64,000 nt of DNA from Rhizobium sp. RU20A (GTDB lineage: Bacteria > Pseudomonadota > Alphaproteobacteria > Rhizobiales > Rhizobiaceae): assembly GCF_900155885.1 (NCBI RefSeq), contig NZ_FTMB01000001.1, positions 1,054,001 to 1,118,000 of the forward strand, written 5' to 3'. Positions 48,562 to 57,895 of the stretch are shown here, in pieces (within the stretch, counting starts at the first letter, position 1; each line of letters opens with the position of its first letter). A program made the translations under genes and the position numbers. The notes beneath the pieces were generated by a model. It made no database searches. It saw only the letters and a program-made list of their open reading frames with translations, and was not told where the DNA came from.

Positions 48562-51072
48562 ATGATCAGCGGCTTTGACGATATTCCCTTCTTCGACGAG
48601 GAACCCGTGCCGGCGCGCAAGTCCGGCCGTGCAGCGCCCGAAGCGCATCCTCCCGAACCCCGCCAGACGGCGCGCGCGGAAGGCGCCCCGCCGCCAACCG
48701 GTGGCATTGCCGCCCGTGCCATGGCGGCACGCGATGCGCAGCGCATGCCGGACTACCTCGCCGGCCTCAATCCGGAACAGCGCGAAGCGGTGGAAACCAT
48801 CGATGGCCCCGTGCTGGTTCTCGCCGGCGCCGGCACCGGCAAGACGCGCGTGCTGACGACCCGCATCGCCCATATTCTCGCCAGCGGACGCACCTATCCC
48901 TCGCAGATCCTTGCCGTGACCTTCACCAACAAGGCGGCGCGCGAGATGAAGGAGCGCATCGGCGTGCTCGTCGGCCATGCCGTCGAAGGCATGCCTTGGC
49001 TTGGCACCTTCCATTCCATCGGCGTCAAGCTCTTGCGCCGCCACGCCGAACTGGTGGGCCTGCGCTCCGACTTCACCATTCTCGACACTGACGACGTGAC
49101 GCGGCTGATCAAGCAGCTGATCCAGGCCGAAGGCATTGACGACAAGCGTTGGCCGGCCAAGCAGTTCGCCGGCATGATCGACGGCTGGAAGAACAAGGGC
49201 CTCGACCCATCCGACATTCCGGAAGGGGATGCCCGCGCCTTCGCCAATGGCAAGGGCCGCGAACTCTATGCTGCCTACCAGGCTCGCCTGAAGACGCTGA
49301 ATGCCTGCGACTTCGGCGACCTCCTGCTGCACCCGATCCGCATCTTCCGCACCTATGCGGATGTGCTGGCCGAATATCACCAGAAGTTCCGCTACATCCT
49401 CGTTGACGAGTATCAGGACACCAACACCGCCCAATACATGTGGCTCAGGCTTCTCGCCCAGCGTCCCAAGGGCGTGCCGCAGAATGTCTGTTGCGTCGGC
49501 GACGACGACCAGTCGATCTATGGCTGGCGCGGCGCGGAGGTGGACAATATCCTGCGCTTCGAGAAGGATTTTCCCGGCGCCAAGGTCATCAAGCTCGAGC
49601 GCAACTACCGCTCGACCGAACACATCCTCGGCGCCGCCGGTCACCTCATCGCCCACAATGAAGGACGCCTCGGCAAGACGCTCTTCACCGACCGGCAGGA
49701 CCCGGACGACGAGCGCGTGCAGGTGCATGCCGCCTGGGACTCGGAAGAGGAAGCCCGCGCCGTCGGCGAGGAAATCGAGCAGCTGCAGCGCGGCAAGCAT
49801 CCGCTGAACAACATGGCGATCCTTGTCCGCGCCTCCTTCCAGATGCGCGAATTCGAAGACCGCTTTGTCACGCTCGGGCTCAACTACCGCGTCATCGGCG
49901 GCCCGCGCTTTTACGAGCGCCTCGAAATCCGCGATGCCATGGCCTATTTCCGCCTCGTCTGCCAGCCAGCCGACGATCTTGCCTTCGAGCGCATCGTCAA
50001 CACGCCGAAGCGCGGTCTTGGCGACACCACGATCCGCAACCTGCACGACTATGCCCGCGCCCGCGACATCCCCATGCTCGCCGCTGCGGCCGACATCATC
50101 GAGACAGACGAGCTCAAGCCGAAGGCCCGCAAGGCGCTCTTCGACGTCGTGACCGACTTCCGTCGCTGGCAGTCGCTGCTCGAAAACACCCCGCACACCG
50201 AACTTGCCGAGCAGATCCTCGACGAGAGCGGCTACACGGCCATGTGGCAGGCCGACAAGACGGCGGAAGCCCCGGGCCGGCTGGAAAACCTCAAGGAACT
50301 GATCCGCTCCATGGAGGCCTTCGAGAGCCTGCGCGGCTTCCTCGAGCACGTCTCGCTCGTCATGGATGCCGAGACCAACGAGAACCTCGACGCCGTCTCC
50401 ATCATGACGCTGCATTCGGCCAAGGGGCTGGAATTCGAGACCGTCTTCCTGCCGGGCTGGGAGGAAGGCCTGTTCCCCCACCAGCGCGCGCTGGACGAAG
50501 GCGGTCGCTCGGGCCTCGAGGAAGAACGCCGCCTCGCCTATGTCGGCATCACGCGCGCCAAGCGTCGCTGCCACATCTGGTTCGTGTCGAACCGCCGCAT
50601 TCACGGCCTGTGGCAATCCACCATTCCCTCCCGCTTCCTGGACGAACTGCCGCACCAGCATGTGGAGGTCGCCGAGATCGACCAGAGTTATGGCGGCTAC
50701 GGGCGCGGCGGCTACGGCCAGTCACGCTTCGACAAGGCAGAGCCCTTCGCCAATTCCTATTCCACCCCCGGCTGGAAGCGCGCCCAGAGCAACAAGACGG
50801 ATGCGACCCGCACCAACTGGGGCAACCGCTCCGGCCATGCGGTGGAGCGCATCGGCTATGGCGAAAGCGGCCCGCGCGGCCGCACCATCGATGGCGAACT
50901 GATCGCCAAATCGACGACCTCGGAGCCCTCCCGCTTCACCGTCGGCGACCGCGTCTTCCACATCAAGTTCGGCAATGGCAACATCTCCGCCATCGAGGGC
51001 AACAAGCTGACCATCGATTTCGACCGCGCCGGCCAGAAGCGCGTGCTGGACGGTTTCGTGGAGAAGGCGTGA
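48562..51072 (+). CDS. uvrD: ATP-dependent helicase UvrD/PcrA
   Basis: 836 residues from ATG 48562 (starts MISGFDDIPFFDEEP). A Walker A AGAGTGKTR, the motif DEYQDTN, and the motifs DDDQSIYGWRGA, LERNYRS and YVGITRAK are all present. It unwinds DNA 3'-to-5' in nucleotide-excision and mismatch repair. The N-terminal Pro/Ala-rich stretch precedes the LNPEQREAV start of the helicase core. A long unrelated frame on the other strand is a shadow. Confidence 0.96.
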   Translation: MISGFDDIPFFDEEPVPARKSGRAAPEAHPPEPRQTARAEGAPPPTGGIAARAMAARDAQRMPDYLAGLNPEQREAVETIDGPVLVLAGAGTGKTRVLTTRIAHILASGRTYPSQILAVTFTNKAAREMKERIGVLVGHAVEGMPWLGTFHSIGVKLLRRHAELVGLRSDFTILDTDDVTRLIKQLIQAEGIDDKRWPAKQFAGMIDGWKNKGLDPSDIPEGDARAFANGKGRELYAAYQARLKTLNACDFGDLLLHPIRIFRTYADVLAEYHQKFRYILVDEYQDTNTAQYMWLRLLAQRPKGVPQNVCCVGDDDQSIYGWRGAEVDNILRFEKDFPGAKVIKLERNYRSTEHILGAAGHLIAHNEGRLGKTLFTDRQDPDDERVQVHAAWDSEEEARAVGEEIEQLQRGKHPLNNMAILVRASFQMREFEDRFVTLGLNYRVIGGPRFYERLEIRDAMAYFRLVCQPADDLAFERIVNTPKRGLGDTTIRNLHDYARARDIPMLAAAADIIETDELKPKARKALFDVVTDFRRWQSLLENTPHTELAEQILDESGYTAMWQADKTAEAPGRLENLKELIRSMEAFESLRGFLEHVSLVMDAETNENLDAVSIMTLHSAKGLEFETVFLPGWEEGLFPHQRALDEGGRSGLEEERRLAYVGITRAKRRCHIWFVSNRRIHGLWQSTIPSRFLDELPHQHVEVAEIDQSYGGYGRGGYGQSRFDKAEPFANSYSTPGWKRAQSNKTDATRTNWGNRSGHAVERIGYGESGPRGRTIDGELIAKSTTSEPSRFTVGDRVFHIKFGNGNISAIEGNKLTIDFDRAGQKRVLDGFVEKA

Positions 51073-51379
51073 GGCGTGGAAGGCCGCGCCATGCCCGACC
51101 GCCAAACGCATGTGACAGAAAGTAAAATCGGGGCATGGGAAAATAATTCGATCGATGAAACATCAGCCATTCCAGCGACTTCCGTGCCGTCTCGGCAGTT
51201 TATGAAGATAAAATAAACGCCTGCGCCATTGCATATCCCGGCAAAGGGCCTATATCTCAGCCATCGAGACTTGCTAGTGATCTTTGCTTGGGCCAAAAGC
51301 CCTTCGGTTTTCTCTCAAAATTCGATCGAAAGCGGGCATGGTGTGTCCGCACTCTCATACGATTGGAAGGAAAATCGTT
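51073..51379. other. Leader of the cold-shock gene, no coding feature
   Basis: About 300 bp. It ends with GGAAGG 9 bases before the ATG at 51380, and its long, AT-containing sequence is suited to a structured cold-shock leader. I see no gene. I cannot define the transcription start or fold. Confidence 0.5.
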
Positions 51380-51589
51380 ATGGCAATTGGTACTGTAAAG
51401 TGGTTCAACGGAACCAAGGGTTTTGGCTTCATTCAGCCGGAAGATGGTTCTGCTGACGTTTTCGTTCACATCTCGGCCGTTGAACGCGCCGGCATGGGTT
51501 CGCTCAACGAAGGTCAGAAGGTTCACTTCGAACTGGTTCGTGACCGCAAGTCGGGCAAGAATTCTGCGGACAACCTCAAGGCCGCCTGA
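51380..51589 (+). CDS. Cold-shock protein (CSD family)
   Basis: 69 residues. [35 protein letters not shown] contains RNP1 (KGFGFI) and RNP2 (VFVHIS). It binds single-stranded RNA or DNA as an RNA chaperone. A GGAAGG site precedes the ATG. The terminator at 51725-51750 lies about 135 bp downstream. Confidence 0.96.
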   Translation: MAIGTVKWFNGTKGFGFIQPEDGSADVFVHISAVERAGMGSLNEGQKVHFELVRDRKSGKNSADNLKAA

Positions 51590-51724
51590 TTGGCAGCCGG
51601 AGAACAGACCGCATGAAATGTCACTCAGGACAGTTGACCACGGATGTACTGGCAGCTGGACCAAGGTTTCGGGATGTTTGCGCGCTCATGATCGCGCAGC
51701 CCTTGAGACCGGAGTGATGGGAGA

Positions 51725-51750
51725 GGTCGGGTCACAAGCCCGGCCTTTTT
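51725..51750 (+). terminator. Rho-independent terminator downstream of the cold-shock gene
   Basis: GGTCGGG pairs with CCCGGCC around a short loop and is followed by TTTTT. Confidence 0.75.
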
Positions 51751-51965
51751 GCTTTTCAGGGCTCCGCACTGTCGACGCCGCTTTCCCTCACCGGAAAGAC
51801 GGCGTTTTGTCGGGTGCCCTCCCCGGACCTCCCCGCCAATCGCAACGACGCTTTGTCGTAACGACCGGCGGGGCAGAGATGGGCCATGACCTGCCAGCCG
51901 GCAGGCCATCCACCGGTTCACCGCACGACACGTTGCGGGACAGCCGCGAAACCAGAGGTTTGGCG

Positions 51966-52277
51966 ATGCGCAAGACACCCTATGCCGTGGGCGATCAGGT
52001 CACCCTGATCACCGGCATCATCCGTTCCGACGAGGGCGCCAAGGAATGCCGCATCGTGGGTCATCTGCCACTGAAGGAAGATGGCGAGCGACAGTACCGC
52101 GTTCAGCTCGGCGACGAGAAGTTCGAACGCCGCGTGACCGAGAGCGACATCGAGACTAGCGCCACGGCCGACGAGACGGGTGGCGAAGATGGCGACGAAC
52201 CCGTTTCCGGCGGCTCCTGGCTGAAGAGCGCGAGCATTCGCAGCCGCAGGGCGACCGCCGCGCCGCGCCGCAGCTAG
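51966..52277 (+). CDS. Small acidic protein of unknown function
   Basis: 103 residues starting MRKTPYAVGDQVTLITG. The N-terminal 60 residues look like a small beta-barrel (VGDQVTL, CRIVGHLPLKEDGERQYRVQLGDEKFERRV), as in PilZ- or Tudor-like folds. The tail is acidic then basic. No family recognised. Lies between cspA and rpsU on the same strand. Confidence 0.65.
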   Translation: MRKTPYAVGDQVTLITGIIRSDEGAKECRIVGHLPLKEDGERQYRVQLGDEKFERRVTESDIETSATADETGGEDGDEPVSGGSWLKSASIRSRRATAAPRRS

Positions 52278-52406
52278 TCCCGGCCGCATCCAAGCAAGCC
52301 TCCGGCGAGCGCCCCACAGGTCGCACACCGCAAACACCGATCACCGCCGCGGCACGCCTCTTTCCTGCTGCCGCGCCATCGAAACACAAACGAAAAGGAT
52401 AGTGCC

Positions 52407-52643
52407 TTGCAGGTATTGGTACGAGACAACAACGTCGATCAGGCCCTCCGCGTCCTCAAGAAGAAGCTTCAGCGCGAAGGCGTCTTCCGCGAAATGAAGG
52501 CCCGCAGCGCCTATGAGAAGCCGTCGGAAAAGCGCGCCCGCGAAAAGGGTGAAGCCATCCGCCGCGCCCGCAAGCTGGCCCGCAAGAAGCTGCAGCGCGA
52601 AGGCGTGCTGCCCGCACCGAAGAAGGCCGCCAACGGCCGCTGA
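52407..52643 (+). CDS. rpsU: Ribosomal protein bS21, TTG start
   Basis: 78 residues. [45 protein letters not shown] is the S21 signature, with a second KKKLQREG-like copy ([15 protein letters not shown]) in the tail. It starts at TTG 52407, with an AAGGAT site 7 bases upstream; no ATG in frame is better placed. S21 helps mRNA binding on the 30S subunit. Confidence 0.95.
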   Translation: MQVLVRDNNVDQALRVLKKKLQREGVFREMKARSAYEKPSEKRAREKGEAIRRARKLARKKLQREGVLPAPKKAANGR

Positions 52644-52732
52644 GCCGCCCGCCGGGTTCCACAAGCCTTTGGCAGTTGAGAGCGGAACCGGGCGCGAAAG
52701 TCCTGCCGCCATGGTTGGCCCCCGTCATTGAA

Positions 52733-52764
52733 ACGCCCGGCCTGCACGTGCAGGTCGGGCGTTT
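52733..52764 (+). terminator. Terminator of rpsU
   Basis: ACGCCCGGCCTGC pairs with GCAGGTCGGGCGT and is followed by TTTT. Confidence 0.85.
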
Positions 52765-52806
52765 TGGTGTGGCGAAGCAGCCCTCCGATATCGGGAGACC
52801 GAAGGC

Positions 52807-53745
52807 TCAATACTTCTCGGGCACGTAGAGGTCGCGCGGTAGCACCTGGCGTTCGTAATCGGGATTGAAGACGCGCTCGGGAAGCGTGACCTCCTCGTGC
52901 GGCACATCCTCGTAGGGGATGAGCGAGAGCAGGTGATCGATGCAGTTGAGGCGGGCGCGCTTCTTGTCGTTGCCTTCGACGATGTACCACGGCGCTTCCG
53001 GGATGTTGGTGCGCGCGAAGGTCTCTTCTTTGGCCTTGGTATAGTTTTCCCAGCGCACGCGCGACTGGAGGTCCATGGGCGAGAGTTTCCACTGCTTGAG
53101 CGGATCGTGAATGCGCATGGTAAAACGCATCTGCTGCTCTTCATCGGTGATCGAGAACCAGTACTTCACCAGCCGGATTCCGGAACGGACCAGCATGCGC
53201 TCGAATTCCGGCACGTCGTTGAAGAACTGCTCGACCTGATCCTCGTCGGCAAAGCCCATGACGCGCTCGACGCCCGAACGATTGTACCAGGAGCGGTCGA
53301 AAAGCACGATCTCGCCGCCGGCCGGCAGGTGCGGCACGTAGCGCTGGAAATACCACTGGGTCTTTTCGCGGTCGGACGGCGCCGGCAGGGCCACGACGCG
53401 CACGACACGCGGATTGAGGCGCTGGGTGATGCGTTTGATCACGCCGCCCTTGCCGGCGGAGTCGCGGCCCTCGAACAGGACGACGACCTTTTCCTTGTGG
53501 TGCGACACCCAGCTTTGCAGCTTGATCAGTTCCGACTGCAGCTTGAGCAGCGCGCGGAAATAGTCGGCGCGCGGGATCGATGGCGGATGACTGGCCTTGT
53601 AGATGCTGCGCAGCTGTTCGGAAATTTCCGGTTCCGACAGTTCCAGCTCGTAGTCTTCATCGAGCGTGTCCTGCAGCTCGGCCTCCAGCCAGGAAAGGGC
53701 GCCGTCCTTGGTTTCGTCGTCCTGCTTGGGCTCTTCCTGCGTCAT
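52807..53745 (-). CDS. ppk2: Polyphosphate kinase 2
   Basis: 312 residues from ATG 53745. Walker A is FEGRDSAGKGG; lid and Walker B features follow (FDRSWYNRSGVERVMGF). The ending RARLNCIDHLLSLIPYE is typical of PPK2. It transfers phosphate between polyphosphate and nucleotides. A longer start (53811) adds residues without conservation. Confidence 0.94.
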   Translation of the reverse strand: MTQEEPKQDDETKDGALSWLEAELQDTLDEDYELELSEPEISEQLRSIYKASHPPSIPRADYFRALLKLQSELIKLQSWVSHHKEKVVVLFEGRDSAGKGGVIKRITQRLNPRVVRVVALPAPSDREKTQWYFQRYVPHLPAGGEIVLFDRSWYNRSGVERVMGFADEDQVEQFFNDVPEFERMLVRSGIRLVKYWFSITDEEQQMRFTMRIHDPLKQWKLSPMDLQSRVRWENYTKAKEETFARTNIPEAPWYIVEGNDKKRARLNCIDHLLSLIPYEDVPHEEVTLPERVFNPDYERQVLPRDLYVPEKY

Positions 53746-53896
53746 GACCTGCGTCCTCGATGCTGCTGATAAGAAGGGGTTCGACGCGCTTATTCCATGG
53801 CCACATGACACTTATTTGACGAGGCTCATACAGCCGGAAGCCCGCCGCCGGGCGGATACCGGAGACGGGCCTTGAGGCAGCAACGGGAGAAGGTCG

Positions 53897-55180
53897 TCAG
53901 ACGCCGCGGCGGTAGAGCTGCGCGATCTGCGTACGGGATTTCGGCATGCTTTCCACGACGATGATCATGTTGACATGCCCGCGCTTGAACGCGGCCAGGA
54001 AGGCCGGATAGTTGCGGAAGGCGATGCAGCCGTGGGAATCGCCCGGCGAGCGCCGCAAGAGGTAGGAGTGGGTCAAAAGACCGTCGCGTCCCTTGGGATG
54101 CTTGCCGTCGACCGAGGTCATGCGCAGCGCCTCCACCCCGTGGAAGCGGCTTTCGCGCATCGTCAGGCGGAACACGCCGGGCGGGGTCGGGCCACGCATC
54201 TTCACATGCGTGTATTTCGGGTTGTCACGCATCTCGCCAATGCCCGAATGGGCCTCGAGGCGGGTGCCATCCGGCATGTAGACGGTCGCGCCGGAGATGT
54301 CATAGACGGCGATGCGGGTGCCCTGCCCCGGCCATGCGCCGCCGCTGAGCCCGCCGCCGAACAGTCCCTCGAAGAAGGACTTCTCCGGCTTGGCATAGGC
54401 AAGCTCCTTCTGCCCACGGGTGTTGCGCCCGCGCGGCTTGTCCTCGGCCGTGCTGTCCGCATTGGCCTTCGGTTTCCCGTCCGCCTTGACCGGGCCGCGG
54501 GCGGGCTTGGCATCCTCGTCCACATCGGAATCGGGGATAAGCGTCGTGATTCGCGGGCGCCAATCCGGAACCGGCACGCTGTCCGGCAGCGCCATCGCCA
54601 TGTCGGTGGCGCGCGACTGCAGCACGTAGTCGAAGGCCTTGGGGCTGGTCTCCTCCTTGCCCGCATCCGGCTCCACGAGCGCCGTCACGAGCGGCGACGT
54701 GTCCGTCTCGGCTGCCATGGCCACCTCGACGGCCGCAGATTCGGTGGTCTTGCGGCGCTCGATTTCGGCACGCGCCACCTCAGCCTCGATCCGCGCCTTT
54801 GTCATCGCTGCCAGCACGGTCTGCCGCTTGTGGGAAGCGCGGATGGCATCGACCGTCAGCGCGGCCTGGCGCTGCTCGGATTCGGTCGGCTTCGAGAGGC
54901 GCGCAAACTTGTCGGGCACGATCCGCCGCTCGGCTTGCGCCTGCCGGATGATGGGCTTGAGGCCGAGCGACGCATCGAAGCGATGGCTGGCCTGAGCACC
55001 GGGCGGCGTAGCGGCATGCTGGACCGACAGCAATGTCACGGCCGTCCAGAAGGCGGCGGCCAGGGGAAGTGCGGCAAGGCCGAAGGCGACCACGGTGGCC
55101 GAAGACCCGTTGCGGCGGCGGGAAGAACCGGAAACGCCGGCCTTCGGAGAAGCTGTCGTGGAAAACACCGTCATACTCAT
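53897..55180 (-). CDS. Tlde1/DUF2778-type L,D-transpeptidase-like protein
   Basis: 427 residues from ATG 55180. A single membrane helix (VVAFGLAALPLAAAFWTAVTLLSV) anchors the protein, followed by a long charged linker (residues about 60-300). The C-terminal domain reads VMYMP-like VYDISGATVYMPDGTRLEAHSGIGEMRDNPKYTHVKMRGPTPPGVF and ends with the catalytic SHGCIAF (Cys). Such domains cut or exchange peptidoglycan cross-links, and free forms are type VI secretion effectors. Here the membrane anchor suggests a housekeeping cell-wall role. Confidence 0.85.
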   Translation of the reverse strand: MSMTVFSTTASPKAGVSGSSRRRNGSSATVVAFGLAALPLAAAFWTAVTLLSVQHAATPPGAQASHRFDASLGLKPIIRQAQAERRIVPDKFARLSKPTESEQRQAALTVDAIRASHKRQTVLAAMTKARIEAEVARAEIERRKTTESAAVEVAMAAETDTSPLVTALVEPDAGKEETSPKAFDYVLQSRATDMAMALPDSVPVPDWRPRITTLIPDSDVDEDAKPARGPVKADGKPKANADSTAEDKPRGRNTRGQKELAYAKPEKSFFEGLFGGGLSGGAWPGQGTRIAVYDISGATVYMPDGTRLEAHSGIGEMRDNPKYTHVKMRGPTPPGVFRLTMRESRFHGVEALRMTSVDGKHPKGRDGLLTHSYLLRRSPGDSHGCIAFRNYPAFLAAFKRGHVNMIIVVESMPKSRTQIAQLYRRGV

Positions 55181-55510
55181 ACCCGAACTCGATAACGCAC
55201 ACGCGCCCCGGGGATGCTGACGAAACGAGCCGCTCCGAAAGGGACCCGTTAACCATGACAAAACATGGTAACCAAAGTCTTTAAGGTCTCCCACTTCCTT
55301 TTCGCACGCACCCAAGCGTTCATTCGGATCGTCAGCCAGGTGGTTCCCTCCCGCCAGTCAGGACCCGGCAACCCCTGGATGGGGAAAATGGCAGCAATAG
55401 AGCGAAAAGTTCAAATCTCCCCAATTTTAACGAGTAAAAATTAACCTACCCGGTTTAGCTCTCGCTTAAGGCGCGGCCATGAGAGCCACGCATCTGCGAG
55501 AACGAAGAGC
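55181..55510. other. Divergent intergenic region
   Basis: About 330 bp between the Tlde1-type gene and the GGDEF gene. It holds an inverted repeat ACCATG ... CATGGT (55252-55257 and 55264-55269) and an AT-rich patch near 55420-55450, both candidate promoter elements. No gene seen. Confidence 0.45.
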
Positions 55511-56716
55511 ATGGCACAAATGATGGTGATCGCTTTTCCCATGGACAGCCTCGCGCTGTTGGCGCTCCTGCCGGCTCTCCTCCTGCCCGCCTTGCGCAAG
55601 GGCATGGCGGGGCATCTGCTGACCGCAGGGCTTGTCGCCGTATTGCTTGGCACGCTGGCAACCGAATTTACCGCCGTTTTCGGAACTGCGTTTCCGGCCG
55701 CTGCCAACTGTCTTGCAGCGCTGCTGCTGGCATTCGGCCTGCTGCTTCAGGGCTTGCGAACGGGCGCTCGTGATCCCGCAAGCGAAAGACACGCGACGCT
55801 AACGCTTCTCGGCCTTGCCACACTCACCACCATCGCGGTTCTCGCGCTGAAGACACCGACGCCAGCCATGATTGCCGTCGCGGTGGCGCTGCTTCTGCCG
55901 CAAGCCGCCATCGGGACGCTGACGCCCCGTCTCATCCGGCTCCCTGCCACCGTCTTTCTCATGGCTGGTGCGTTCGCCGATCTTGCCGGCATTGTTCAAA
56001 GCCTGCCGCTGGCCGCTGCCTTCGCGGCCGTTCTTCTCACCCTGTCTGTCGAGGATGTGCTGCGGCTTCGCCGCGCCGCAGAGCGGGATGACCTGACGGG
56101 CCTTTATAACCGCCGCGCTTTCATGGACCGCGCCGGCAGTGTCGAGGGCCTCGCCTCGGTCATTCTGATGGACATCGATCATTTCAAGGCGATCAACGAT
56201 CGCTACGGACATGCAGGAGGCGACCTTGCCCTCGTTCACGTCGCACGCATCCTGTCGGCCTATCGCCGCTCCGACCGTGCGGGCGGCGCGCTGGTTGGAC
56301 GCCTCGGCGGTGAGGAATTTGGACTTCTGCTCCCCGGCATCGGCGAAGAGACAGGCATTCGGGAGGCCGACCGCTTGCGCCAGACGCTTGCAACCTCGCC
56401 GCTGCGCCTCGTCGATGCCGAAGGTCGGCAGGACCTCGTCCATCTCACGGCCAGCTTCGGGGTATCGACAACCGAACGCGGCACGGATGCGCACGCAAAT
56501 CTCACCGCAGCACTCCGTCAGGCCGACATGGCTCTTTACGATGCAAAGAAGGCAGGTCGTAACCGGGCCGCCGCCTGTAGCAAGCGCCAGGCGGATCTTG
56601 CCAAGGCGAAGCGCGCCCTGCATGCCGCCGCCGTGGAAATGCGGGCGCACGAAACACCGGGCTTCTCCCGGCAACCGGTTCCGGATCGGGACACGTCCCA
56701 AGCCTCTGCCGGATGA
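55511..56716 (+). CDS. Diguanylate cyclase (GGDEF) with multi-helix membrane domain
   Basis: 401 residues. The first ~185 residues form several membrane helices. The GGDEF domain follows (RLRRAAERDDLTGLYNRRAFMDRAGSVE, LMDIDHFKAIND, GRLGGEEFGLLLPG). It synthesises cyclic di-GMP from GTP. The helical sensor domain has no recognised name. Single gene, terminating before creA. Confidence 0.92.
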   Translation: MAQMMVIAFPMDSLALLALLPALLLPALRKGMAGHLLTAGLVAVLLGTLATEFTAVFGTAFPAAANCLAALLLAFGLLLQGLRTGARDPASERHATLTLLGLATLTTIAVLALKTPTPAMIAVAVALLLPQAAIGTLTPRLIRLPATVFLMAGAFADLAGIVQSLPLAAAFAAVLLTLSVEDVLRLRRAAERDDLTGLYNRRAFMDRAGSVEGLASVILMDIDHFKAINDRYGHAGGDLALVHVARILSAYRRSDRAGGALVGRLGGEEFGLLLPGIGEETGIREADRLRQTLATSPLRLVDAEGRQDLVHLTASFGVSTTERGTDAHANLTAALRQADMALYDAKKAGRNRAAACSKRQADLAKAKRALHAAAVEMRAHETPGFSRQPVPDRDTSQASAG

Positions 56717-56816
56717 TGCTGGAAAGACCGCCGTCCCCTTCTGACGGCAAGGCTCTACCGGCATGCCCCTGCCCACCCTATGTTGACCCTATCGGATCAA
56801 CTGGAGACTTCCCGCC

Positions 56817-57311
56817 ATGCCCGCACCGTCCATCCGCGCCGCCCTTGGCGGCCTTGCGACCCTGCTCGCCCTCAGCTTGCCCGTCCACGCCGAGACCGTC
56901 GGCAGGGTCGGCGTCGACTGGATCGGCAATGATATCCTTATCGATGCCATCGCTGATCCAAAGGTGAAGGGTATCACCTGCCACATCACCTATTTCGACC
57001 GCAGCGTGATTGACCGGTTGAAGAACGGAAACTGGTTCGAAGACCCCTCGAACAATGCGATCGCCTGCCGACAGACCGGACCGATCGAAGTGGGCGACAT
57101 TGACCTGTCAAAAGATGGCGAAAGCGTCTTCCGTGAGGGTCTGTCGCTGATCTGGAAGAGCCTGATCGTCACGCGTGTCTATGACAAGGCCAACGACACG
57201 CTGATCTATCTTGCCCATTCCAGCCAGATCAAGGATGGCTCCGCGAAGATGTCGATCTCCACCGTGCCGCTGTTCAATCAGCAGGTTGTCTGGACCAGGG
57301 GCAAGCCGTAA
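56817..57311 (+). CDS. creA: CreA family periplasmic protein
   Basis: 164 residues. A signal peptide ends near LSLPVHAE. The mature sequence GRVGVDWIGNDILIDAIADPKVKGITCHITYFDRSVIDRL is the CreA signature. It is conserved across proteobacteria and has no proven function. A bidirectional terminator follows. Confidence 0.93.
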   Translation: MPAPSIRAALGGLATLLALSLPVHAETVGRVGVDWIGNDILIDAIADPKVKGITCHITYFDRSVIDRLKNGNWFEDPSNNAIACRQTGPIEVGDIDLSKDGESVFREGLSLIWKSLIVTRVYDKANDTLIYLAHSSQIKDGSAKMSISTVPLFNQQVVWTRGKP

Positions 57312-57332
57312 CGGATGCGTATTCACGAATAC

Positions 57333-57367
57333 AAAACGCCCCGGCATTTTCTGCCGGGGCGTTTTGT
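57333..57367. terminator. Bidirectional terminator between creA and the convergent small gene
   Basis: ACGCCCCGGCA pairs with TGCCGGGGCGT around a TTTTC loop, with AAAA before and TTTTG after, so it can work in both directions. Confidence 0.9.
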
Positions 57368-57386
57368 TTCAGTCGGACCTCAGGCC

Positions 57387-57701
57387 TTAGTTCGGGGCTT
57401 CAACGCCGCGGTAGTAGCGGCCTTCGCCCGGCACAAACACCTGCGGGGCGTCGCGCTCGATCGAGCCGGTGCTCATGGCATCCACGTTCGGCTGGCGGCT
57501 GACGCCCTCGTAGTAGGCGCTTTCACCGGTGTCCGGCAGAGCCGGAGCAGCGGTACCGGCCGAGGACGAGCCTTCGGCGGAGAACATCTGCTTCGTAACG
57601 CCCGTGTAATAATCGCCGTTATCCGGACGAGCCATGGCAGTACCGAAGCCGGCGGTGGTGAAGAGAGCTGCAGCAATAGCGAGCTTGATCGAAGTCTTCA
57701 T
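57387..57701 (-). CDS. Small secreted protein with three YYxGV repeats
   Basis: 104 residues. A signal peptide ends near GTAMARP. Three tyrosine-rich copies stand out: DYYTGVTKQ, AYYEGVSRQ and RYYRGVEAP, spaced about 30-40 residues apart in an otherwise disordered Gly/Ser/Ala/Pro-rich chain. No family recognised. A periplasmic or surface role is inferred only from the signal peptide. Confidence 0.75.
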   Translation of the reverse strand: MKTSIKLAIAAALFTTAGFGTAMARPDNGDYYTGVTKQMFSAEGSSSAGTAAPALPDTGESAYYEGVSRQPNVDAMSTGSIERDAPQVFVPGEGRYYRGVEAPN

Positions 57702-57895
57702 GGTCTTTCTCCTTCTGTCTTCGTTCTCTGTTGTCCGCTGTTCTTGGGAGAGCGGAAATTTTTCTGCGTTATATCCGGTGTCAATCTTGTGTAGTTCACC
57801 GGGTCGACACAGCCAGAAAACGGCACAGAACGAAAATAGTTTCGCCGGCCATCAAACTTTCTGCATCACGCTCGCTTGATCCATTCGCGTGTCCA

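Noticed and set aside
48352-50661. 769-codon minus-strand open frame
   Set aside because: It is antisense to uvrD, whose helicase motifs are unmistakable.
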